Below are positions 1 to 5,239 of a stretch of 7,606 nt of DNA, piece by piece. A program made the translations under genes and the position numbers. The notes beneath the pieces were generated by a model that was not told where the DNA came from, did no database searches, and worked only from the letters and a program-made list of their open reading frames with translations. Numbering within the stretch: the stretch's first letter is position 1; every line of letters starts with the position of its first letter. Source of the stretch: Bacteroidota bacterium (GTDB lineage Bacteria > Bacteroidota > Bacteroidia > Bacteroidales > B18-G4); NCBI GenBank assembly GCA_030635045.1, contig DAOVZP010000066.1, forward strand, positions 1-7,606, written 5' to 3'.

Positions 1-258
1 CGCTGCCTGGAGTCAATGGCTGTGATGAAGGCCATGGCAGAAACAGGGATCGAGGCTTCAGTATCGGATGCCGGTGTGGGTGGCTTATGTGCCCGTACAG
101 CGGTGATGGGTGCCTACCTCAATGTGAAGATCAATGCCGATGGGGTTGATGATAAGGCCTTTGTAAATGACCTTTTATCCCGCGGAGCGGAAATAGAAAA
201 GAAAGCCCTGGATCAGGAAAAAGAGATACTGGAAATCGTAAACGCTAAAATAAAATAG
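1..258 (+). CDS. Cyclodeaminase/cyclohydrolase family protein, C-terminal part (FtcD/FchA-like), truncated by window edge
   Basis: The reading frame is already open at base 1 (R-C-L-E-S-M...) and ends at the TAG at 256-258, so about 85 C-terminal residues are seen and the start lies outside the window. The stretch S-V-S-D-A-G-V-G followed by A-R-T-A-V-M-G-A-Y-L-N-V-K-I-N matches the conserved end of the formiminotetrahydrofolate cyclodeaminase domain, which converts 5-formimino-THF to 5,10-methenyl-THF plus ammonia. Free-standing members (FchA type) act as methenyl-THF cyclohydrolases. The fragment ends in a charged helix (E-I-E-K-K-A-L-D-Q-E-K-E-I-L), as usual for this all-helical fold. It cannot be decided from the fragment whether the full protein is a stand-alone domain of about 210 residues or a fusion to a formiminotransferase. 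The product should be cytosolic. The family call is firm; the exact reaction is inferred. Confidence 0.88.
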   Translation, partial: RCLESMAVMKAMAETGIEASVSDAGVGGLCARTAVMGAYLNVKINADGVDDKAFVNDLLSRGAEIEKKALDQEKEILEIVNAKIK

Positions 259-273
259 AAACCGGGTTTTCCT

Positions 274-294
274 AACGCCCAACCCCCAACGCCA
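274..294 (+). repeat. Three tandem 7-bp units abutting the Dabb gene start
   Basis: Three consecutive heptamers, AACGCCC (274-280), AACCCCC (281-287) and AACGCCA (288-294), end exactly one base before the ATG at 295. The units differ at one position each. They occupy the place where a ribosome binding site would sit, and none of them resembles a Shine-Dalgarno sequence. Three imperfect copies is a short run, so chance is possible. Confidence 0.5.
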
Positions 295-597
295 ATGATA
301 AAACACATCGTCATGATCCGCCTCAAAGATGAAGGATCTGCTGAGGCAAAATCCGAGAATGCCAGAAAGCTGAAAGAAGCCATCGAAGGACTGATGGGTA
401 AAATACCTGAATTAGCAAGCATGGAAGTAGGCCTGAACCTGAGCACCAAGCCATCAGCATATGACCTGGTGCTGACTTCAGAATTTGAATCAGTTGAGGC
501 ATTGGATATGTATCGCATTCATCCTGAACACCAGAAGGTGCTGGAGCTGTTGTATGAAGTAATGGAGCAAACAGCCGTAGTCGATTATAAACTCTAA
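295..597 (+). CDS. Dabb (stress-responsive alpha/beta barrel) domain protein
   Basis: This 100-residue protein has the single-domain layout of the Dabb family, dimeric ferredoxin-like alpha/beta barrels. It starts with the typical strand M-I-K-H-I-V-M-I-R-L-K (conserved His4), continues with a helix (residues 17-34) and the strand around Y56-D57-L58-V59-L60, and ends with the hallmark Y-R-I-H-P-E-H-Q-K-V (residues 73-82), an amphipathic helix and a terminal V-V-D-Y strand. Most Dabb proteins have no assigned reaction. Some act as small cyclases or cofactor-less enzymes in other organisms, so no function should be transferred here. It is soluble, with no signal peptide. ATG 295 is the only sensible start and gives the normal family length. 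The gene follows the cyclodeaminase gene by 36 bp and may be cotranscribed with it. Its Leu codon and TAA stop (592-597) form part of the first unit of the 9-bp repeat downstream. Confidence 0.88.
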   Translation: MIKHIVMIRLKDEGSAEAKSENARKLKEAIEGLMGKIPELASMEVGLNLSTKPSAYDLVLTSEFESVEALDMYRIHPEHQKVLELLYEVMEQTAVVDYKL

Positions 598-675
598 GTA
601 CTCTAAGTACTCTAAGTACTCCAAGTACTCCAAGTACTCCAAGTACTTCAAGTACTCCAAGTATTTCAAGTACTT
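592..675 (+). repeat. Nine-unit 9-bp tandem repeat (CTCYAAGTA) plus partial tenth unit
   Basis: Nine head-to-tail 9-bp units run from 592 to 672: CTCTAAGTA three times, CTCCAAGTA three times, then CTTCAAGTA, CTCCAAGTA and TTTCAAGTA, followed by a partial CTT (673-675). The first unit includes the last Leu codon and the stop codon of the Dabb gene. Variants are ordered, with TAA-bearing units first and CAA-bearing units after, which fits stepwise duplication. Unit junctions create the palindrome AGTACT, seen eight times. Because the unit is a multiple of three, copy-number changes leave the reading frame unchanged. The function is unknown; slipped-strand expansion is the simplest origin. Confidence 0.97.
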
Positions 676-677
676 AC

Positions 678-695
678 AAAACCTTTAGGTTTTTT
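678..695 (+). terminator. Weak hairpin with T-tract between the Dabb gene and cdaA
   Basis: AAAACC (678-683) can pair with GGTTTT (688-693) around a TTTA loop, and T residues run from 690 to 695. This has the shape of a Rho-independent terminator, but the stem is only six pairs with two G-C pairs, so it would be weak. The same bases include TAGGTTTT (686-693), close to the Bacteroidota -7 consensus TAnnTTTG, with TTTC (664-667) 18 bases upstream. A cdaA promoter is therefore an alternative reading. Confidence 0.35.
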
Positions 696-720
696 AACAG
701 TATAAAAGAATAAACCCATT

Positions 721-1548
721 TTGACAGACCTTTTTATCACCGGTTTTATTCAGATCAGATGGATCGATATCGTTGACATCTTTCTGGTAGCAGTGCTTTT
801 ATATGAACTGTACAAGTTGCTGAAAGGGACTGTGGCCATCAATATCTTCTTCGGTATTGTGGCGGTGGTTCTGGTCTGGCAGGTGGTGAACGCCCTGCAG
901 ATGGAACTTTTGAGTGAGATACTGGGGGCTTTCATCTCTGTGGGTTTCATTGCCCTGATCGTAATATTCCAGCCGGAGATCAGGCGCTTCCTGCTTGCCC
1001 TGGGCACAACAACTTTTATGCGTAGAAAGGGCAGGAGGTTCCTTTTCTGGCGATTGAATATACAGGGGCTGCCCGGCATCGATGCCAACGCCATTGTGAT
1101 GGCCTGCAGCCGCATGGCAGAAATGAAACAGGGTGCCCTGCTGATCCTTACCAGGAAAAACGAATTGAAACAATACATTAACACCGGTGAAGTGATGGAA
1201 GCACGCCTGTCAGCACCTTTGCTGGAGAATATATTTTATGGGCAGGGACCGCTTCACGATGGTGCCGTAATTATCAACGGGAACACAATTATGGCTGCCG
1301 GCTGCATTCTGCCGGTATCCGGGAATACCGAGATCCCTAAAAGATTGGGGCTGCGACACCGTGCTGCAGTGGGCATTACAGAGGTATCCGATGCCATAGC
1401 CATCATAGTCTCAGAGGAAAGTGGCAAAATTTCCTATTCAGTTGGTGGTAAACTTGTTTCTAAAGTCAGCGTTGCAGAACTGAAATCATTCCTCGAGGCG
1501 GAATTCAATGAAAAACAGCTTGATAATAGCGAAGAAACTGAAGGCTAA
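721..1548 (+). CDS. cdaA: Diadenylate cyclase CdaA (membrane-bound c-di-AMP synthase)
   Basis: CdaA condenses two ATP molecules to cyclic di-AMP, a second messenger linked to potassium and osmotic homeostasis and the cell envelope. The 275-residue length equals the usual size. Three hydrophobic membrane segments (about residues 17-34, 38-59 and 63-83) precede a cytoplasmic DAC domain (about 115-255). The diagnostic catalytic motifs are intact: D180-G181-A182 in G-P-L-H-D-G-A-V-I-I and R212-H213-R214 in L-R-H-R-A-A-V-G. The start is taken as TTG 721: an in-frame TAA lies at 703-705, no ATG occurs between it and the membrane segments, and the next in-frame ATG (901) would remove two of the three helices. 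ATT 718 is a less likely alternative. No CdaR or GlmM gene, the Firmicutes partners, is adjacent. The gene converges on folP, 11 bp away. Confidence 0.95.
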   Translation: MTDLFITGFIQIRWIDIVDIFLVAVLLYELYKLLKGTVAINIFFGIVAVVLVWQVVNALQMELLSEILGAFISVGFIALIVIFQPEIRRFLLALGTTTFMRRKGRRFLFWRLNIQGLPGIDANAIVMACSRMAEMKQGALLILTRKNELKQYINTGEVMEARLSAPLLENIFYGQGPLHDGAVIINGNTIMAAGCILPVSGNTEIPKRLGLRHRAAVGITEVSDAIAIIVSEESGKISYSVGGKLVSKVSVAELKSFLEAEFNEKQLDNSEETEG

Positions 1549-1559
1549 GGCCCGGGGTT

Positions 1560-2381
1560 TTATCCTTGTTTTAGATTTTCAACCAACTTAATTGCCTCCA
1601 CTGCTTCTCTCACGTCATGTACTCTAAGGATACCGGCACCTTTCAGCAAAGCTATTGTATTTAATACTGTTGTGCCATTGATGGCATCTTCCGGATTGAT
1701 ATCCAATACCTTATTGATCATCGATTTTCTGGATAAGCCCACCAATATGGGGTAACCAAAGGCTGTATAACGATCGAGCCTGTTCAGCAGGGTGTAATTA
1801 TGTTTAAGAGTTTTTCCAAAGCCGAAACCGGGGTCAAGGATCAGCTGCGATGCGCCATGCTTCATAAAGTTATTGATCTGTGATTCGAAAAAGGCAGCGA
1901 TATCTTCTACTACATCATCATATTTTGGATCTGTCTGCATATTTCCCGGCCTGCCCTGTATATGCATCATCACATATGGAACCTTGTGGCTTCCAATAAC
2001 CCTGGCCATGTCAGGGTCGAAGGTACCGCCCGAAATATCATTGATCATATCAGCACCTGCCCCAAGGCACTTTTCAGCAACTGATGCATGACAGGTGTCT
2101 ATGGAGATGCAGATATCCGGATGGGAGGAGCGCATGGATTTTATGACCGGATGTATACGGTGCCATTCATCTTCTGCACTGATCTCTTTGGCCCCGGGCC
2201 TGCTTGAAGCTCCTCCAATATCAATGATGGCAGCACCGTCGGCGATCATTTTTTCGGTACGGATGGCATAGTGCTGTTCTGCCTGGTACCTGCCTCCGTC
2301 ATAAAAAGAATCAGGAGTAATATTCAGGATGCCCATCACAATGGGTGTGTGCAGATCCGGAAATTTCCCTTTGCTTTTCAT
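1560..2381 (-). CDS. folP: Dihydropteroate synthase
   Basis: FolP joins 6-hydroxymethyl-7,8-dihydropterin diphosphate and p-aminobenzoate to 7,8-dihydropteroate in cytosolic folate synthesis, and is the sulfonamide target. The 273-residue product is a full-length TIM-barrel enzyme with all signatures in order: M-G-I-L-N-I-T-P-D-S-F (16-26), G-G-A-S-S-R-P-G-A (56-64), S-I-D-T (93-96), I-N-D-I-S-G-G (113-119), L-D-P-G-F-G-F-G-K (182-190), G-L-S-R-K-S (215-220, catalytic-site Lys219) and a C-terminal R-V-H-D-V. The N20 and D95/N114 pterin-pocket residues are present. There is no Phe-Gly insertion of the sulfonamide-resistant Sul type after R61-P62. It is the only minus-strand gene in the window, convergent with cdaA and divergent from the DUF1599 gene, so it has its own promoter in 2382-2460. 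Confidence 0.97.
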   Translation of the reverse strand: MKSKGKFPDLHTPIVMGILNITPDSFYDGGRYQAEQHYAIRTEKMIADGAAIIDIGGASSRPGAKEISAEDEWHRIHPVIKSMRSSHPDICISIDTCHASVAEKCLGAGADMINDISGGTFDPDMARVIGSHKVPYVMMHIQGRPGNMQTDPKYDDVVEDIAAFFESQINNFMKHGASQLILDPGFGFGKTLKHNYTLLNRLDRYTAFGYPILVGLSRKSMINKVLDINPEDAINGTTVLNTIALLKGAGILRVHDVREAVEAIKLVENLKQG

Positions 2382-2420
2382 CCTGTCGGTTTATGAAAAT
2401 AATGTACCTTTATCGCATTG

Positions 2421-2452
2421 TTGCCTGCGGTCGGTTCCGGCCGCTAATTTAC
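2421..2452 (+). promoter_or_regulatory. Candidate Bacteroidota-type promoter for the DUF1599 operon
   Basis: The 79-bp spacer between the divergent folP and DUF1599 genes must hold both promoters. On the plus strand, TTG (2421-2423) lies 21 bases before TAATTTAC (2445-2452), which matches the TAnnTT part of the Bacteroidota -7 element TAnnTTTG but not its last two bases. The implied transcription start would be only a few bases ahead of the ATG at 2461, so the leader would be very short. This is a weak match. For folP I found no convincing match on the minus strand beyond an A/T-rich stretch near 2390-2402. Confidence 0.3.
2427..2444. repeat. GC-rich imperfect palindrome in the folP/DUF1599 divergent spacer
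   Basis: GCGGTCGG (2427-2434) and CCGGCCGC (2437-2444) are inverted repeats with one mismatch (T2431 against G2440, a G-U pair in RNA) around a TT centre. The site is strikingly GC-rich beside A/T-rich flanks. It sits between the two halves of the candidate plus-strand promoter, where a dimeric repressor could act. No known operator is recognised. Confidence 0.6.
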
Positions 2453-2460
2453 GATATAAG

Positions 2461-3006
2461 ATGGAAAAAACCGCACAACAATTTGAAAGCATAATATCAC
2501 AGTGCAGGGAGGTTTTTACGAAGAAGATGAAAGACTATGGCTTTGCCTGGCGTATTCTGCGCACACCCTCCCTCACCGATCAGATCTACATCAAAGCAAA
2601 CAGGATACGGAGCATTGAAAGCAAGGGGATCAGCAAGGTGGATGAAGGGAATATCCCGGAATTTATAGGTATCATAAACTATTCGGTGATGGCCTTGATA
2701 CAGCTTGAACTGGGTGTTGCTGCAGAGGAGGACCTGGATGAAAACAGCGGCATTGAATTGTACAACAAATATATCTATGCTGCCAGGGATCTCATGCTGA
2801 ACAAAAATCATGATTATGATGAGGCCTGGCGCAATATGCGGGTCAGCTCTCTTACCGATATTATCCTTATGAAATTGCTTCGCGTGAAACAGATCGAAGA
2901 TAACAATGGGAAGACCTTTGTTTCGGAAGGCCTGGATGCCAATTATTTCGATATAATAAACTACGCTGTTTTCGCACTCATTCAGCTGGAAGAAGGACAG
3001 GGATGA
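2461..3006 (+). CDS. Tandem DUF1599 (nucleotide-modification-associated domain 1) protein
   Basis: This 181-residue soluble protein is built from two copies of one domain, about residues 15-85 and 108-179. Both share D-Y-x-x-A-W-x-x-x-R (25-34 and 118-127), S-L-T-D-x-I-x-x-K-x-x-R (37-48 and 130-141), I-E (52-53 and 145-146) and I-I-N-Y-x-V-x-A-L-I-Q-L-E (71-83 and 165-177). I recognise this as DUF1599, common in Bacteroidota and, as I recall, named nucleotide modification associated domain 1 in Pfam; the biochemical function is unknown. The conserved Lys, Asp, Arg and Trp suggest a binding or catalytic site, which is inference. ATG 2461 is preferred over the in-frame ATG at 2329, because the earlier start would overlap folP and add a non-conserved tail. 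The stop codon overlaps the next gene's start (ATGA, 3003-3006). Confidence 0.88.
   Translation: MEKTAQQFESIISQCREVFTKKMKDYGFAWRILRTPSLTDQIYIKANRIRSIESKGISKVDEGNIPEFIGIINYSVMALIQLELGVAAEEDLDENSGIELYNKYIYAARDLMLNKNHDYDEAWRNMRVSSLTDIILMKLLRVKQIEDNNGKTFVSEGLDANYFDIINYAVFALIQLEEGQG
2993..3006 (+). promoter_or_regulatory. Shine-Dalgarno-like AAGGA and ATGA translational-coupling junction
   Basis: AAGGA (2993-2997) lies five bases before ATG 3003, which overlaps the TGA of the DUF1599 gene in the four bases ATGA. A second in-frame ATG follows at 3006. Most other starts in this window lack such a motif, so it stands out, although it also encodes E-E-G-Q of the upstream protein. Confidence 0.45.
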
Positions 3007-4118
3007 TGTTCATAAGGAATTTTAGCCGGATGCTCGTCGGCCTGGTATTTATTTTTTCCGGGACCGTAAAAGGTATTGACCCCCTCGGAACGGCTTATCG
3101 TATCGAGGATTACTTTATTGCATATGGCACCGAATGGGCCATCCCGCTGGCTTTGTTCTTTTCAGTCTTTCTATGTACCCTCGAGTTTGTTCTAGGAATA
3201 TCATTGCTCTTTAATGCAGGGGTTAAGAGGACATCATGGCTCCTTTTTCCCATGATGATATTTTTTACCTTGCTCACGATGGTGGACGCCATCTGGGAGC
3301 CGGTACCCGACTGTGGCTGCTTCGGGGACGCCATTAAACTTACAAATTGGGAAACCTTCTATAAAAATATAGTTTTGATCATCTTTACTTCCATCATCTT
3401 TTTTGGAAGAAAGAAATTCAAGCCTCCGAAGGCTTTCGGCTACACCTTCCTGGTTCTTGTGCTGTTTTTGGCCGGTTTCATCTGGTTCTCCAATTACAAC
3501 CTGAGCCATCTGCCCATGATTGATTTCAGGGAGTGGAAGGTTGGCACTGACATGGAGCCTGAAGGAGGAGGTGAAGCAAAGATTTACCTGATCTATAAGA
3601 ATAAGGAGACAGGAGAAGAGAAGGAATACTTTTCGAAGGAATTGCCATGGCAGGATTCTGTCTGGATGGCTCAATGGGAATTTGTCGACCAGAGAACAGA
3701 TGATTCGGAGGTCTTGAAAACACACGATCTGATCATTGAAAGCGCTGATGGTGAGGATTGGACCAATGCTATTATCGGGAATCCAGACTTCGAGTTCATG
3801 GTGATCGCGTATGACCTTGAAAGCACTGATCGCGATGCATTTGAAAAGGTTAAATCCTTATTTGCTGAAACTGATGCAGATGGGCTGTCGATGATAGTGA
3901 TCACAAGCAGCCTGCCTGAAACCGTAAGTATTCTCAGGGAGGACCTTTTCCTGGATGATCACTTTTTGTTTTTCTATGGCGATGATACTGTGCTGAAGGC
4001 TATGGTGCGGGCTAACCCGGGAGTGATACTCATAAGAGCCGGTATTGTGCTTGCTAAGTGGCATTATAATGATCTTCCTGCATATCAGGATATTAAGGAA
4101 GAATTTTTGAATGACTAA
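3003..4118 (+). CDS. MauE/DoxX-like membrane protein with cysteine-free thioredoxin-like C-terminal domain
   Basis: This 371-residue protein starts with four hydrophobic segments (about residues 8-24, 46-70, 78-97 and 119-135) in the DoxX/MauE arrangement. It carries the signature V-P-D-C-G-C-F-G-D (101-109) before K-L-T-N-W-E-T-F-Y-K-N, a Cys104-x-Cys106 pair near the membrane face that is typical of MauE-type quinone-linked or thiol-disulfide proteins. A fifth segment (about 144-162) leads to a region of about 210 residues, probably extracytoplasmic. Its end (about 255-365) has the strand/helix order of a thioredoxin fold, including N-P-G-V-I-L-I-R-A-G-I-V-L-A-K-W. That tail has no cysteine; the only cysteines are 58, 104 and 106. 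From memory, similar proteins occur in Bacteroidota beside DUF1599 genes and tpiA. A role in periplasmic redox or folding is inferred, not shown. Confidence 0.8.
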   Translation: MMFIRNFSRMLVGLVFIFSGTVKGIDPLGTAYRIEDYFIAYGTEWAIPLALFFSVFLCTLEFVLGISLLFNAGVKRTSWLLFPMMIFFTLLTMVDAIWEPVPDCGCFGDAIKLTNWETFYKNIVLIIFTSIIFFGRKKFKPPKAFGYTFLVLVLFLAGFIWFSNYNLSHLPMIDFREWKVGTDMEPEGGGEAKIYLIYKNKETGEEKEYFSKELPWQDSVWMAQWEFVDQRTDDSEVLKTHDLIIESADGEDWTNAIIGNPDFEFMVIAYDLESTDRDAFEKVKSLFAETDADGLSMIVITSSLPETVSILREDLFLDDHFLFFYGDDTVLKAMVRANPGVILIRAGIVLAKWHYNDLPAYQDIKEEFLND

Positions 4119-4123
4119 GACTC

Positions 4124-5200
4124 ATGCTCCGCTTTATTATAAAACGTTTGTGGTACGGATTGCTTGTCCTCTTTGGGGTGGTCACGGTAGTCTTTTTCCT
4201 GTTTAATATCCTGCCGGGAGATCCGGCACGCATGATGCTGGGCCAAAGAGCCGATATTGCTTCAGTTGAAGCCATCAATAAAGACCTGGGACGTGATAAG
4301 CCCTTGCACATACAGTATTTTAATTTTCTGAATGATATTTCACCCGTCTCCGTTCATAATACAAAAAACGAGGGCAGCTACTGGTACTTCAATGAAGAGA
4401 AATATACCGGTGTTGAGCTTGTCCCGCTTGGTGGCACCGGAATATTTCTGAAAAAGCCATATCTCAGGCGTTCGTACCAGAGCCAGCGCAAGGTGTCTGA
4501 AATATTGTCTGAAGCCTTTCCTAAAACCATGTTGCTGGCAGGGGTTTCCATTCTTTTTGCACTCATATTCGGAGTGGGCATTGGTGTTTTGCTGGCTGTG
4601 AAAAAAAATGTCATCCTCGACCGGGTTGCACTGGTTTTTTCTGTGCTTGGAATGTCGATACCCTCATTCTTTGCAGCCATTCTCAATGCATGGATATTTG
4701 CCTTCGTCCTGGTGGAGTACACCGGACTTAATATGTTCGGCAGCCTGTATTCGGTTGATGATTACGGGCGTGGGGAATACCTCGACCTGAAAAACCTGAT
4801 CCTTCCTGCATTAACCCTGGGGATAAGGCCATTGGCAATTGTTGTGGAGCTTACCCGCTCATCTTTATTGGATGTGCTGGGGCAGGATTATATCCGTACT
4901 GCCAGGGCCAAAGGTTTGGGAAAATTCAGGATCATTGGCAAGCATGCATTGAAAAATGCACTCAACCCGGTGATCACAGCCGTATCCGGATGGTTTGCCT
5001 CACTGATGGCGGGAGCGGTATTTGTTGAATATGTTTTCGATTGGAAAGGTGTAGGCGTAGTAATTGTCGACTCACTTGAAAAGTATGATTTCCCGGTGAT
5101 CATGGGTGCAGTGCTTTTCATTTCTGTGATCCTGGTAATAATTAATATTTTTGTAGATATCATTTATGGCTTCCTTGACCCACGGGTGAGGTTGGCCTGA
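4124..5200 (+). CDS. ABC transporter permease, DppB/OppB type
   Basis: The 358-residue protein is an inner-membrane permease of the oligopeptide/dipeptide/nickel import family. It shows the N-terminal helix and I-L-P-G-D-P-A (29-35), five more membrane segments (about 135-158, 166-195, 226-250, 285-308 and 324-351), the cytoplasmic EAA coupling loop D-Y-I-R-T-A-R-A-K-G-L-G (255-266) that contacts the ATPase, and the C-terminal L-D-P-R-V-R-L-A. It is longer than most DppB proteins (about 310-340 residues). The extra length lies in the first periplasmic loop, about residues 74-118, rich in Tyr, Asn and Gly. No partner permease (DppC), ATPase (DppD/F) or binding protein is in the window, so the substrate cannot be named. 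ATG 4124 follows the preceding stop by 5 bp, which suggests cotranscription. Confidence 0.92.
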   Translation: MLRFIIKRLWYGLLVLFGVVTVVFFLFNILPGDPARMMLGQRADIASVEAINKDLGRDKPLHIQYFNFLNDISPVSVHNTKNEGSYWYFNEEKYTGVELVPLGGTGIFLKKPYLRRSYQSQRKVSEILSEAFPKTMLLAGVSILFALIFGVGIGVLLAVKKNVILDRVALVFSVLGMSIPSFFAAILNAWIFAFVLVEYTGLNMFGSLYSVDDYGRGEYLDLKNLILPALTLGIRPLAIVVELTRSSLLDVLGQDYIRTARAKGLGKFRIIGKHALKNALNPVITAVSGWFASLMAGAVFVEYVFDWKGVGVVIVDSLEKYDFPVIMGAVLFISVILVIINIFVDIIYGFLDPRVRLA

Positions 5201-5239
5201 TGCAAGCATCATTAAATAATCATAAACAACACTAATACA

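Noticed and set aside
258..270. Terminator after the cyclodeaminase gene (AAAC-CGG-GTTT followed by T)
   Set aside because: The stem is only four pairs and the T-run is short; not enough to call.
592..675. CRISPR-like array
   Set aside because: The units are 9 bp and contiguous, with no unique spacers, so it is a simple tandem repeat.
750..1184. Minus-strand open frames opposite cdaA
   Set aside because: They are low-complexity shadows of a well-identified gene, without recognisable domains. Similar antisense frames opposite the MauE-like gene (3234-3725) and tpiA (5381-5851) were dropped for the same reason.
1543..1561. Bidirectional terminator between cdaA and folP
   Set aside because: The GGC-TAAG-GCC stem has three pairs, and CCCGGG has no room for a loop; no convincing structure is present.
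1560..2381. Acquired sulfonamide-resistant dihydropteroate synthase
   Set aside because: The R61-P62-G63-A64 loop has no Phe-Gly insertion, base composition matches the neighbours, and no mobile element is near; it is the ordinary chromosomal folP.
2329..2460. Longer DUF1599 gene starting at the in-frame ATG 2329
   Set aside because: It would overlap the folP 5' end by 53 bases and add a 44-residue leader (rich in Cys and Ser) that looks like translated promoter DNA; the domain pattern begins just after ATG 2461.
5201..5239. Promoter in the 39-bp gap before tpiA
   Set aside because: The gap is A/T-rich, but I found no TAnnTTTG-like element with a correctly spaced -33 partner.
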